Below are positions 32,096 to 39,924 of a stretch of DNA of 47,676 bases, piece after piece. Below the pieces are notes generated by a model that was not told the origin of the DNA, did not search any database, and worked only from the letters and a program-made list of their open reading frames with translations. The DNA is taken from NCBI GenBank assembly GCA_003134035.1, contig PLAE01000229.1, forward strand, positions 1 through 47,676, written 5' to 3'. The position numbers were made by a program, and so were the translations under genes. Positions within the stretch are counted from its first letter, which is position 1. Every line of letters starts with the position of its first letter. The DNA comes from Candidatus Velthaea versatilis (GTDB taxonomy: Bacteria; Vulcanimicrobiota; Vulcanimicrobiia; Vulcanimicrobiales; Vulcanimicrobiaceae).

Positions 32096-33163
32096 ATGAC
32101 GATCGACGAGCTCGACACGCCCACGCTGCTGCTCGATCTCGATGCGCTCGAACGGAATCTCGACCGCATGGCGGACCAGATCGCGCGCATGCCGGCCAAG
32201 CTGCGCCCACACGCCAAAACGCACAAGACGGCGATTATCGCCCGCATGCAGCTCGAACGCGGCGCGATCGGCGTGTGCGCGGCGAAGTTGGCCGAAGCCG
32301 AGGTGCTCGCCGACGGCGGCGTCCCGGATATCCTGATCACCAGTGAGCTCGTCGGCGCGCCCAAGCTCGAACGGCTCATCGCGCTGGCGCGGCGAGTTCG
32401 CCTCACGATCGTGGTCGACGGCATCGCCGTCGCGCAACCGATCGCGCAGGCCGCCGTGGCGGGCGCCGTGCGTCTGCGCACACTCGTCGACGTCAACGTC
32501 GGGCAAAACCGGGCCGGCGTCGACCCCGGCGAACCGGCCGTCGCGCTCGGGCGCTTCGTCGCCGCCGCGCCCGGTTTGGCGCTCGCGGGCCTGCAAGGCT
32601 ATGAAGGCCACCTGCAGCACGTCGCCGCCGCGCCCGCGCGGGCCGCCGCCGACGCCACGGCGCTCGAACTGCTGCGCGGCACCGCGGCGGCGTTTCGCGC
32701 GGCCGGACTTTCGACCGAAATCGTGACCACCGGCGGCACCGGGACGAGCCGATTCGCCGCGTCGTTTGCGGGAATTACCGATGTGCAGCCCGGATCGTAC
32801 GCGGTAATGGACGCGCAGTACGGAGCCGTGCACGAACTCGATTATCAATACGCGCTCACGGTGCTCTCGACCGTCATCAGCGTGCGCGGTTCGACCGCCG
32901 TTCTCGATGCGGGCTACAAGTCGCTCAGCGATGACGCCGGGCCGCCCCGGCTGCTCGCCGGCGGGGCCGGCTTTTCGTTTGCGGGCGACGAATTCGGCAA
33001 GCTGAGCGCCGCCGCCGGACAGCCCTTCGCGGTCGGCGACAAAGTTCGGCTGATCCCCGGCCATTGCGACACGACCATCAACTTGCACGACGAGTATGTC
33101 GTGCATCGCGGACAAACCATTTGCGACCGTTGGACGATCGCCGCGCGCGGCAAGAGCCGTTGA
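32096..33163 (+). CDS. DSD1-family PLP enzyme (D-threonine aldolase / 3-hydroxyaspartate aldolase-like)
   Basis: A 355-residue fold-type III PLP enzyme. DELDTPTLLLDLDALERNLD opens the barrel, RPHAKTHKTAI carries the PLP lysine, and GLAGLQGYEGHLQH-like, TGGTGTSRFAASFAGITDVQ and PGSYAVMDAQY complete the cofactor site. A His-Cys-Asp near residue 323 (LIPGHCDTTINLHDEYV) is the metal site of the D-threonine aldolase group. It should cleave or dehydrate a D-3-hydroxy amino acid, with glycine as one possible product. ATG 32096. A dehydrogenase gene follows 7 nt after its stop, suggesting a catabolic operon. Confidence 0.9.
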   Translation: MTIDELDTPTLLLDLDALERNLDRMADQIARMPAKLRPHAKTHKTAIIARMQLERGAIGVCAAKLAEAEVLADGGVPDILITSELVGAPKLERLIALARRVRLTIVVDGIAVAQPIAQAAVAGAVRLRTLVDVNVGQNRAGVDPGEPAVALGRFVAAAPGLALAGLQGYEGHLQHVAAAPARAAADATALELLRGTAAAFRAAGLSTEIVTTGGTGTSRFAASFAGITDVQPGSYAVMDAQYGAVHELDYQYALTVLSTVISVRGSTAVLDAGYKSLSDDAGPPRLLAGGAGFSFAGDEFGKLSAAAGQPFAVGDKVRLIPGHCDTTINLHDEYVVHRGQTICDRWTIAARGKSR

Positions 33164-33170
33164 CGCGCAC

Positions 33171-33947
33171 GTGAGTGGGGCTCTGGGCGATGCGCTGTAT
33201 CCGAGTTTGCGCGATCGCGTCGTGCTCGTGACCGGCGGCGGCTCCGGCATCGGTGCCGAGATGGTCGGGGCATTCGCGCGCCAGGGCGCACGCACGGCGT
33301 TTCTCGACACGGCAACCGAAGCGTCGGTCGCCTTGGTCGACGCGCTGCGCACGGCGGGCCCGCATGTCCCGCTGTTCGTGCGCTGCGACGTGACGGACGT
33401 CGCCGCCCTGCGCGCGGCGTTCGCACTCGTTGCCCAGCAACTGGGAGCGGTGACGATTCTGGTCAATAACGCCGCAAGCGACGACCTTCACTTCACGCGC
33501 GACATTACCCCGCAATACTGGGACGAACGCATGGCGGTCAATCTGCGCCATCAGTTCTTCGCCATCCAAGCCGTGATCGACGGCATGACGGCGGCCGGCG
33601 GCGGCTCGATCATCAACATCAGTTCGATCTCCTGGCTCATTCCGTCGATAAACCGAGCTGCCTATATCACGGCCAAGGCCGGAATCGTCGGCCTGACGCG
33701 CACGCTGGCGCACGAATTCGGAGCGGCAAACATTCGCGTAAACTGTGTCTTGCCGGGCGCGATCATGACCGAACGCCAACGCCGCTTGTGGGTGACGCCC
33801 GAATATGCGGCGCAGATCATGGCGGCGCAAGCACTCAAACGCGAACTCGTTCCGGCCGACGTCGCACGCTTGGTCCTGTTTTTGGCTTCCGACGACAGTT
33901 CAGCGATGACGAGCCAAAGCTATATCGTCGACGGCGGTTGGGTCTGA
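33171..33947 (+). CDS. Short-chain dehydrogenase/reductase
   Basis: A 258-residue SDR. The motifs are complete: VTGGGSGIG (20-28), CDVTD (72-76), ILVNNAA (96-102), Asn124, catalytic Ser in INISSISW, Tyr165-x-x-x-Lys169 (AAYITAK) and the Rossmann-end LPGAIMTERQ. The conserved end ending in YIVDGGWV is typical of sugar or alcohol SDRs. Probable NAD(P)-linked oxidation of a hydroxyl in the same pathway as the PLP enzyme 7 nt upstream. GTG 33171 is chosen because the previous gene stops at 33163; the earlier frame start lies inside that gene. Confidence 0.93.
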   Translation: MSGALGDALYPSLRDRVVLVTGGGSGIGAEMVGAFARQGARTAFLDTATEASVALVDALRTAGPHVPLFVRCDVTDVAALRAAFALVAQQLGAVTILVNNAASDDLHFTRDITPQYWDERMAVNLRHQFFAIQAVIDGMTAAGGGSIINISSISWLIPSINRAAYITAKAGIVGLTRTLAHEFGAANIRVNCVLPGAIMTERQRRLWVTPEYAAQIMAAQALKRELVPADVARLVLFLASDDSSAMTSQSYIVDGGWV

Positions 33948-34137
33948 ATGCGTGGCGTTGCGACACAAACAGCACGATTGCGTCGCCGTGCGGAGTAGAA
34001 TGGGCTTCAAGTTCGTGCCGGCACGGGCCGCGTACATCGCCGCAACGATGGCATCAAGGCTGCGCGTCCGAATCGTTGAAGACATCGAGCCCAAGACAAC
34101 CGGGTAGCGTCGCCCTACGGGCAGGAGAAATTCTACT

Positions 34138-35238
34138 TTGTCCATCACGTATTTAGACGCGATCAGTCAAATTCAGCGACGCGGTATCGAGGCGCTCAAA
34201 GCCGCCCAATCGACTCAGTTGGCGTCGCTTCGTGCCTCACGCGACATCGCACTCGCGGCCTCGCGCACCGCACCGCTCGGCGTGTCGCCGTTCGTAAGCG
34301 CAATTTCGGAGCTTACTACATCGTTTACGTTTGCGCTGCTCGAACAGCAAGTCGCATACGCCAAGAAGATCACCGACTCGCTTGTGACGAGCGCACCGCC
34401 AACGGCAGCGCAAGGCGCCGGTCGAACCGAAAACGTCGTCGATGTGCCTCCTTCGGCAGAACAAGCGCAAGCGGTGGAAGCTCCCGAAGCAGCCGCCGTC
34501 GCGGAGTCGCTCGATTCGCCGATCGGCCGGCACATCACGACCGTGCCCGCCACGGTATTGGCCGAACCGATTGCCGAAGCATCCGGCGTCGGCCCGGTCG
34601 CGGCCGCCGGCCCAATCGCCGTTGATCCGCCTCACGCCGTGCAACCGATCGCAACGATTTCGGAACATCGCTCGACCACTATCCCGGACGTCGTTCCCGT
34701 CACGTCTACGGACGCCGAGCCGATTGCCGCGGAAACGGCGCCGACCACCGCGGACGTCGCCACGTCGCTTGCCGCGAAGTCCAGTTCGAGCTCGATCACA
34801 GCGGACGAGCCGCGCGGCCTGGGAGCGGTCACCGCCGAGCCGCTCGACGTGCGGCACGTAGCCTTCGGCGAGCGACCAGTCGACGCCAATGAGCTCGCTT
34901 CGCCGCCGCCATTTGCGGGCGCTATTGCCGCAACGCCGGTCTCGCAGGCGGACCATCCCGCGGCGCCGGTCGCACAGGTGGAACGCCCCGCCGTGCCGCT
35001 CGCGCAGGTGGAACATCCCGCCGCGCCGGTCGCGCAGACGGAACATTCCGCCGTGCCGGCGGCAGAAGAACCAGCGGTAACGGTCGCCGACCTCGACCGA
35101 TCCAACGAAGAGATTCTCTCAAAGACGCTACCGGCTCCGAAGGCGCCGGCGATGAGCGCGAACGCCGCACGAAAGACGCACAAGGCGTCCTCGGTCTCCA
35201 ATAAGCGCCCCCCGAAACCAGGGCTCGGCAAAAACTAA
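34138..35238 (+). CDS. Phasin-like protein with long Pro/Ala-rich tail and tandem repeats
   Basis: A 366-residue protein from TTG 34138, preceded by CAGGAG. The first about 85 residues resemble a phasin (YLDAISQIQRRGIEALKAAQ; FTFALLEQQVAYAKKITDSL), an amphipathic helical bundle that coats polyhydroxyalkanoate or other granules. The rest is a low-complexity Ala/Pro/Val/Glu tail. Near residues 270-310 an imperfect 10-residue unit (pattern HPAAPVAQVE) is repeated four times, matching a 30-bp DNA repeat. It ends with a basic segment (KTHKASSVSNKRPPKPGLGK), reminiscent of DNA-binding PhaF-type tails. No PHA synthase is in this window. The phasin call is by pattern only. Confidence 0.65.
   Translation: MSITYLDAISQIQRRGIEALKAAQSTQLASLRASRDIALAASRTAPLGVSPFVSAISELTTSFTFALLEQQVAYAKKITDSLVTSAPPTAAQGAGRTENVVDVPPSAEQAQAVEAPEAAAVAESLDSPIGRHITTVPATVLAEPIAEASGVGPVAAAGPIAVDPPHAVQPIATISEHRSTTIPDVVPVTSTDAEPIAAETAPTTADVATSLAAKSSSSSITADEPRGLGAVTAEPLDVRHVAFGERPVDANELASPPPFAGAIAATPVSQADHPAAPVAQVERPAVPLAQVEHPAAPVAQTEHSAVPAAEEPAVTVADLDRSNEEILSKTLPAPKAPAMSANAARKTHKASSVSNKRPPKPGLGKN
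34945..35064 (+). repeat. Four tandem copies of a 30-bp unit inside the phasin-like gene
   Basis: Units begin at 34945, 34975, 35005 and 35035, each starting CAG and coding ten residues of the type Q-(A/V/T)-(E/D)-(H/R)-(P/S)-A-(A/V)-P-(V/L/A)-A. They differ at several positions but keep length and frame, so this is a slip-prone coding minisatellite. Confidence 0.85.
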
Positions 35239-35245
35239 AACTCGC

Positions 35246-35398
35246 CTATTCGCGACGCGCCGCGCGCAGCGCGGAGCGGTGAGCCGCGGTGGCGACGTGT
35301 GCCATCCGCGCTGACTTCGCTGCGGCCGCGTCTTCGCACAGTTCGCGCAGCCGGCAAACGCGACACACGAAACCTACCCGCTTGCCGCTTCGAATCAT
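35246..35398 (-). CDS. Small basic protein with a Cys-rich motif (uncertain)
   Basis: A 50-residue minus-strand frame, MIRSGKRVGFVCRVCRLREL, then CEDAAAAKSARMAHVATAAH, and ending RSALRAARRE. The cysteines are spaced C-x2-C-x5-C with three more Arg between, similar to a half zinc-ribbon or iron-sulphur site. The ATG at 35398 overlaps the TGA of a preceding small frame (ATGA). It converges with the phasin-like gene, whose stop is 7 nt away. No family recognised. Confidence 0.4.
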   Translation of the reverse strand: MIRSGKRVGFVCRVCRLRELCEDAAAAKSARMAHVATAAHRSALRAARRE

Positions 35399-35486
35399 GG
35401 TGACCGCAAGCATCGAGTCCGAGGCTTTGGCGCACCGCGTACGGACCCTGCGACGTTGGCCGCGATGACGTTGGCCGGGATAATGA

Positions 35487-35520
35487 AACCGGGTGCCCGT
35501 CTTCCGATGGGCACCCGGTT
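35487..35520. other. Perfect 12-bp-stem hairpin
   Basis: AACCGGGTGCCC (35487-35498) and GGGCACCCGGTT (35509-35520) pair perfectly over a 10-nt loop. No T-run follows on either strand, so it is not a classical terminator. It lies upstream of the small Cys-containing frame on the minus strand and downstream of the phasin-like gene on the plus strand, and could be a terminator, an attenuator or an operator. Confidence 0.55.
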
Positions 35521-35591
35521 CGGCGCACTGGGCGTTCGCCCGAAAGCCGCTTAATCGCTACCGGGGCTGATCAAGTACGCGGCTGCGCGGA

Positions 35592-35840
35592 CTAAAGATC
35601 CGTTCCGAGCTTGCGCATTTCGACGCGGCGCTCGTCAGCGTTGATCGCGTTGAGCACGGCCTCGCGATTACTTTGGGCCGAACCCGACGAGAGCGAGACC
35701 GTATTGCTCGTGGTATTCGTCGGCAGGTTGCCCGGCGTGGCGGTGGTCTGTGCGGAGGCCGCTAGTCCGGCGCCGACGATGCCCGTCGCAAATGCGCCGG
35801 CTATAACGAAGCGATGAATTTTCTGCGAATTGATGAACAT
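35592..35840 (-). CDS. Small exported protein
   Basis: An 82-residue protein with a clear signal peptide (HRFVIAGAFATGIVGAGLAA, cleavage after ASA before QTT), then a short Thr/Asn/Ser-rich segment and a charged end (AVLNAINADERRVEMRKLGT). The secreted product would be about 50 residues. ATG 35840 follows GGAACCAAG. No family recognised. Its upstream region is the AT-rich gap, which probably holds a strong promoter. Confidence 0.75.
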   Translation of the reverse strand: MFINSQKIHRFVIAGAFATGIVGAGLAASAQTTATPGNLPTNTTSNTVSLSSGSAQSNREAVLNAINADERRVEMRKLGTDL

Positions 35841-36624
35841 TGAACTTGGTTCCTTTTCCTGTGCTGATATTGCGGATACGTTTTGTCGATATGATTTGCA
35901 TCCAGCAGTTCAACACGTACATACCTTAGAAACCGGGCTAAAACGGAGTGGTGGCAGCTTTACATGTCGGCCAGCCGGAGACTTATGCCTAATTGATTTT
36001 TACTTTGAGAACAAAAGCTTTTTCCAGCGCAAGATACCATTCTCGGTGCACGACAGCAGGCAGAAAATAGGTTCCGGCGTGCCGGCGCCCCGCCGACAAA
36101 ACATCATCACCGTCGGATGACCAGTTGATCACGTAACGCTTCCTTGCCTCACTGGCGCATTTGCAATCTCTGCTGCGCCGCACACAATGCCTGTCGACCA
36201 GCGCAGATCTTACGTTTTAATAATTAATAACTATGGCGAGTTATACTATTGCCGATTCGGCACGCTGATTAGCGTTCTTTGCATGACGACTCCCGCATTA
36301 CGTCACTTTCATTAGCAGAGCTTGCCGAGTACAAAAAGCGATAAACGCGCGATCACCGCTTTCCCTTTGATGACGATAGCGGATCTGAATGACGAATTTT
36401 GGTCGCTGGTATCGAAGCTATTGCTCGTATCGACGCTATCGATCGTATCAAAGCCGTCCCTCGTAATCGACGGGTCGCATAAAGCCATCGCGCGTATCGA
36501 CGCCCTGCCGGGCGACCGCTGCCGTGTGACGGTCTGCGCGAAGGCCGAGACTTGAAGCGGCCAACCGTCGGCATGCCTACCTCGCGCACAGGGAACATTC
36601 GGCCGCGACGCGCAATCGCGCAGA
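35841..36624. other. AT-rich, largely gene-free region
   Basis: This 0.78-kb stretch is visibly lower in GC than everything around it. It includes TTTTAATAATTAATAACTAT near 36212-36231 and a 6-bp inverted repeat ATAACT/AGTTAT just after. Minus-strand and plus-strand frames (such as 35830-36120 and 36322-36555) are open, but nothing in them looks like a known protein. It may be a promoter or regulatory region, or recently acquired DNA. Confidence 0.45.
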
Positions 36625-36819
36625 ATGGCCGCAAAGAGACGAGTCCCTCCGCCCCAGCCCGTTCCCAACCGAACGTGGCCGCAACTGAGCAAAGCCGAGC
36701 AAAGCGCCGCCTATGCCGCCGCACTGCACAACTACGGTAAGGGTGCCGGTCCGAATCCCAAGACGCGCGGCGACTTCTTCCGCGCGCGCGCAGCGGTCGC
36801 TACGAGGCCTGCTCCCTAA
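36625..36819 (+). CDS. Small basic protein
   Basis: A 64-residue protein (KRRVPPPQPVPNRTWPQLSK; AEQSAAYAAALHNYGKGAGP; KTRGDFFRARAAVATRPAP). The Ser-Lys-Ala-Glu-Gln helix and the Asn-Tyr-Gly segment give it real protein character, but the family is not recognised. ATG 36625. It overlaps the 3' end of the permease gene on the opposite strand by about 20 bp, an unusual tail-to-tail overlap. Confidence 0.5.
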   Translation: MAAKRRVPPPQPVPNRTWPQLSKAEQSAAYAAALHNYGKGAGPNPKTRGDFFRARAAVATRPAP

Positions 36820-38428
36820 GTTCCAGCGGTTCGTCGCGCGCGCGGAGCAACGAATGCCGAAATCCATACGCCGCGTAGACCGCGAGCCCGACCGCGAACC
36901 ACAGCACGAACCGAACCCACGTCGCACCCGACAATCCGTCGACCATGAGGTAGAGACACATTCCAACGCCGAGGACCGCCACTAGCGGCGCCGCCGGACA
37001 CCGAAAAGGCCGCGCCGCGCCGGGGTCGGTATAGCGCAGGATCAGCACGCCGCCGCAGACGATCGCGAACGCCGAGAGCGTTCCGATGTTGACCAGCGAC
37101 AGCAGCACATCGAGCGGAATCGCGCCGGCCAAGATCGCGATCAGACAACCCGTGATCGCGGTCGTCCGGACCGGCGTCCGCGTCTTCGGGTTGATTCGCG
37201 CGACGGCGGCCGGCAGCATCCGGTCGCGCGCCATCACATAAAAGATGCGCACCTGCCCGAGCATGGTCGTGAGCATGACCGTGGTCGTGCCGGCGATCGC
37301 CCCGACCGTTACCGCGATGACCAGCACCGGGTTGTTGCCGGCGAGCCGCACGGCGTCGAGCATGCCGGCGTTGTCGCTGATGTTCCGAAACGGCACGATG
37401 CCGACTGTTACCGCCGAGACCGCCATGAACAGCACGGCGCCGATGATCAGCGTCGCGACGACCGAGAACGGCACATCGCGAATGGGATTCTTGGCCTCCT
37501 CGCACGCCACGGTCACCGTATCGAAACCGATGTACGCGAAGAACACCAGCGCCGCGCCGCTGACCGCGCCGTGCATGCCCATCGGCAGAAACGGATGATA
37601 GGCGCCGGGATGCACCGCGCCGATGAGTGCAGCGACGAACGCGATCATGCTTGCGATTTGCACCACGACCATGATGCCGTTCGCGGTGCACGATTCACGG
37701 ATGCCGATGATAAGCACGGCCGAGAGAGCCAACACCGCGAACATTGCGAGCAGATCAATCTGCGAGTGCGCGACATCGATGCCGTTGGCCCCGAAAACGA
37801 GGTGCGCGCCGGTGGCCCAGTGCGGCAGCACCAGACCGACGTTCGAAAGCGCCGACTGCATGTAGCCCGACCAGGATGCGGCAACCGGCGCGACGCTGAT
37901 CCCATATTCGAGGATGAGATCCCAGCCGATAACCCATGCGACGAGTTCACCCATCGTCGCGTACGCGTATGTGTAGGCGCTGCCGGCGACCGGCACCATC
38001 CCCGCAAGTTCGGCATAGCAGAGCGCGACGAAAACACAGGCCAGCCCGGACAGCGCGAACGACAGCAGCACGCCCGGGCCGGCGACCCGCGTTCCGACGC
38101 CCACCGTCGTGAAGATGCCGCCGATCATCGTGCCGAGCCCAATGCCGATAAGTCCCCAGCGCGTCAACGTGCGCCGCAGCGTGGGCGCTTGATCGGCCGA
38201 TTCCGGCCGCACGCGATCGACGGGCTGACGTGCGAATAGACGCTCGGCGATTGACGTTGCTATCGCATGATCCTCATCACGATCGGAAGCGGCGGCCGGA
38301 CCACCCTTCTCTGCCCGCGCCGCGCGTTCTTCGAGCGCCGGCGGTGCATTTGGCCAACGCGAGCCCCCAAGATCAGCGCGGCGGCCGGGCGGCGAACGTG
38401 AAGGCGCCGGGCTTCCATTCGCAAACAC
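36800..38428 (-). CDS. APC-superfamily amino-acid permease (cationic amino-acid transporter type)
   Basis: The open frame encodes up to 542 residues. The core begins SIAERLFARQPVDRVRPESA and then LIGIGLGTMIGGIFTTVGVG, the APC helix-1 motif; GSAYTYAYATMGELVAWVIG and DLILEYGISVAPVAASWSGY follow, as in YfnA-like cationic amino-acid transporters. About twelve helices can be traced, ending near FRHSLLRARDEP. It would import an amino acid with protons. The start is unresolved: ATG 38428 adds a 60-residue Ala/Pro/Arg stretch and overlaps another gene, no ATG precedes SIAERLF, and GTG 38212 cuts into the family N terminus. Coordinates use the longest form. Confidence 0.85.
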   Translation of the reverse strand: MFANGSPAPSRSPPGRRADLGGSRWPNAPPALEERAARAEKGGPAAASDRDEDHAIATSIAERLFARQPVDRVRPESADQAPTLRRTLTRWGLIGIGLGTMIGGIFTTVGVGTRVAGPGVLLSFALSGLACVFVALCYAELAGMVPVAGSAYTYAYATMGELVAWVIGWDLILEYGISVAPVAASWSGYMQSALSNVGLVLPHWATGAHLVFGANGIDVAHSQIDLLAMFAVLALSAVLIIGIRESCTANGIMVVVQIASMIAFVAALIGAVHPGAYHPFLPMGMHGAVSGAALVFFAYIGFDTVTVACEEAKNPIRDVPFSVVATLIIGAVLFMAVSAVTVGIVPFRNISDNAGMLDAVRLAGNNPVLVIAVTVGAIAGTTTVMLTTMLGQVRIFYVMARDRMLPAAVARINPKTRTPVRTTAITGCLIAILAGAIPLDVLLSLVNIGTLSAFAIVCGGVLILRYTDPGAARPFRCPAAPLVAVLGVGMCLYLMVDGLSGATWVRFVLWFAVGLAVYAAYGFRHSLLRARDEPLELREQAS

Positions 38429-38615
38429 TGCCGTCGCGCATCACGAACGATTCGCAGCCGTCGACCTCGGCGTTGAAACTTTCGTTGAGGAGCTTGGTGC
38501 GCGGCCAATCGACGTTCTCGTCTTTCCGCGCCGCGGCGCGCGCCTTCACGTACGAGAACTGCGACGACTTCGTGAGCGCGTTGAGCGCGCGTGCCAATGA
38601 CTGCGCCTGAATCAT
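38373..38615 (-). CDS. Small hypothetical protein
   Basis: An 80-residue protein (MIQAQSLARALNALTKSSQF; SYVKARAAARKDENVDWPRT; KLLNESFNAEVDGCESFVMR; DGSVCEWKPGAFTFA). The tail with two Cys and an aromatic stretch suggests a small compact domain. No family recognised. ATG 38615. It lies just upstream of the permease on the same strand and overlaps that gene's longest form, an argument for a shorter permease start. Confidence 0.5.
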   Translation of the reverse strand: MIQAQSLARALNALTKSSQFSYVKARAAARKDENVDWPRTKLLNESFNAEVDGCESFVMRDGSVCEWKPGAFTFAARPPR

Positions 38616-38688
38616 ACGCGCGCCGTTTCGGCGCCGGCGATGCCGCGCCCGTTCGGCACCCGACCCAAACGCAGAGCCGCGGGCGCGG

Positions 38689-39366
38689 ATGAAACCGGTC
38701 GCGATCGTCTTCGACCTGTTCGGAACCCTGTTGGACATCGCGTCGCTGCGAACCGCGGCAGCGCGCTACACCAGCGATCCGGCCGCGTTCGTCGGCACTT
38801 GGCGCGAGAAACAACTCGGGTACGCCTTCGCCGCGACGATCATGGACCGCTATGAAGACTTCGACGCTCTGACGGCGCGCGCGCTGGCGTATGCCGCCGC
38901 GCGTCACGGCCTGAGCGCGACCGACCGGGACTGGGAACGGCTCGCCGCCCAATGGCGTCGGCTCGCCCCGTATGCCGACGCGCCGGCGGCGCTAACGGCG
39001 CTGCGCGCGGCCGGGGCCGCGTGCGCGATCCTGACCAACGGAACGCCGGCAACCGCGCACGCCGCGCTTCGCGCGGCCAACCTGGCCGACGCGATCGACG
39101 TGACGCTCAGCGTCGACGCGGTGCGCGTGTACAAGCCGGACCCGCGCGTTTACGCGTCGGTGACCGCGCATTTCGGCGCACCCGCGGAACGAATCGTCTT
39201 CGTAACCGCCAACGGTTGGGACGCGACCGGAGCGGCGGAGTTCGGACTGCGCGTGGTGTGGTGCAATCGAACGCAGGCACCGGCCGAAACGTTCGGCGCC
39301 GCGCCCGCGTGCGTCATCGGCGGTCTAGACGAGTTGTCCGCGGCCGTCGCCAAGCTCGCCGACTGA
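38689..39366 (+). CDS. HAD-type (S)-2-haloacid dehalogenase-like hydrolase
   Basis: A 225-residue HAD hydrolase. The nucleophile is Asp9 in IVFDLFGTLLD; motif II Thr is in CAILTNGTPATAH, Lys is in VRVYKPDPRVY, and motif IV is unusual: FVTANGWDATGAAEFGLRVV, a form typical of type II (S)-2-haloacid dehalogenases. The cap is helical (residues 15-90). The reaction would be hydrolytic removal of halogen from a 2-haloacid, though many relatives act on other substrates. ATG 38689. It diverges from the small 80-residue gene by about 70 bp. Confidence 0.9.
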   Translation: MKPVAIVFDLFGTLLDIASLRTAAARYTSDPAAFVGTWREKQLGYAFAATIMDRYEDFDALTARALAYAAARHGLSATDRDWERLAAQWRRLAPYADAPAALTALRAAGAACAILTNGTPATAHAALRAANLADAIDVTLSVDAVRVYKPDPRVYASVTAHFGAPAERIVFVTANGWDATGAAEFGLRVVWCNRTQAPAETFGAAPACVIGGLDELSAAVAKLAD

Positions 39367-39400
39367 CGCCCCGCCAGCCTTCGATCCCAGATGTGAGGGC

Positions 39401-39481
39401 GGCTTGCGGCGCAGCCGCAAACGCGACGGATTCAGCGCAGCCGAAGCCCGAACGCGAAGGGTCGACGAAGTCGACCCTCTA
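39401..39481 (-). repeat. REP-like two-module hairpin element, copy B
   Basis: Read on the minus strand it starts with the VOC stop TAG (39479-39481), then AGGGTCGA-CTTCG-TCGACCCT (39458-39478, 8-bp perfect stem, UUCG-type loop). After about 30 nt, comes the 28-nt module (39401-39428) identical to that of copy A. It lies between the convergent haloacid-dehalogenase and VOC genes, so it could terminate both. Confidence 0.8.
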
Positions 39482-39886
39482 GTGAGCCGCCAGTTCCGCT
39501 TCGAGCGCGAGATCGGCGGCGCTGAAATTCAATTCGATCTTAACCCCGTTGGGATCGCGCACGAAGATCTGAACGTCGCCGGTGCGCGGCACAACGGCCT
39601 CCTCGGCGGCAACCCGCGCGCGCCGGATGCGCTCACGCATCGCGTTCACCCCGACCACGCGAAATGCGACGTGGTCGATCGTACCGCTGCCGTGCACCGG
39701 CGGTTCATCGGGGTCCAAACCGATGACGTGGATGACCGCCGCCGTTTCGTCGTACAGCCACAAACCGGGAACCGCGAACGGCGGACGAGCGCCGACCTGC
39801 AGCCCGATCACGTCGACGTAAAAGTCGCGCGTCGCATCGAGGTCGTGGGTCCGGATATTGACATGGTCCAATCGCTGAACGTGCAT
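39479..39886 (-). CDS. VOC-family protein
   Basis: A 135-residue VOC protein. It begins VQRLDHVNIRTHDLDATRDF with metal-site His7, then GSGTIDHVAFRVVGVNAMRE in the second unit, and ends VQIFVRDPNGVKIELNF with the terminal metal-site Glu. The layout fits a Fe(II)/Mn(II) dioxygenase, glyoxalase or fosfomycin-resistance-like fold; substrate unknown. ATG 39886 is used, not the long frame to 40240, which overlaps the helical-repeat gene. It sits 38 bp downstream of that gene and may share its transcript. Confidence 0.87.
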   Translation of the reverse strand: MHVQRLDHVNIRTHDLDATRDFYVDVIGLQVGARPPFAVPGLWLYDETAAVIHVIGLDPDEPPVHGSGTIDHVAFRVVGVNAMRERIRRARVAAEEAVVPRTGDVQIFVRDPNGVKIELNFSAADLALEAELAAH

Positions 39887-39924
39887 TGCCGCGAACCCTC
39901 CGGGAGGCCGATTCTGCCGAATGC

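Noticed and set aside
32096-33466. Minus-strand 1037-codon open frame reaching up to 33466
   Set aside because: Only its 3' part (30353-32005) has protein character. The rest is the shadow of the DSD1 and SDR genes, both of which carry complete catalytic motifs on the plus strand.
34945-35064. Four evenly spaced 30-bp repeats considered as a CRISPR array
   Set aside because: The units are directly adjacent without spacers, vary in sequence and keep an open reading frame, so they are a coding tandem repeat.
36322-36555. A 77-codon plus-strand frame in the AT-rich gap
   Set aside because: Its start is a TTG without a ribosome-binding site and part of it is a simple CTATCGATCGTATC-like repeat. 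The protein has no recognisable features.
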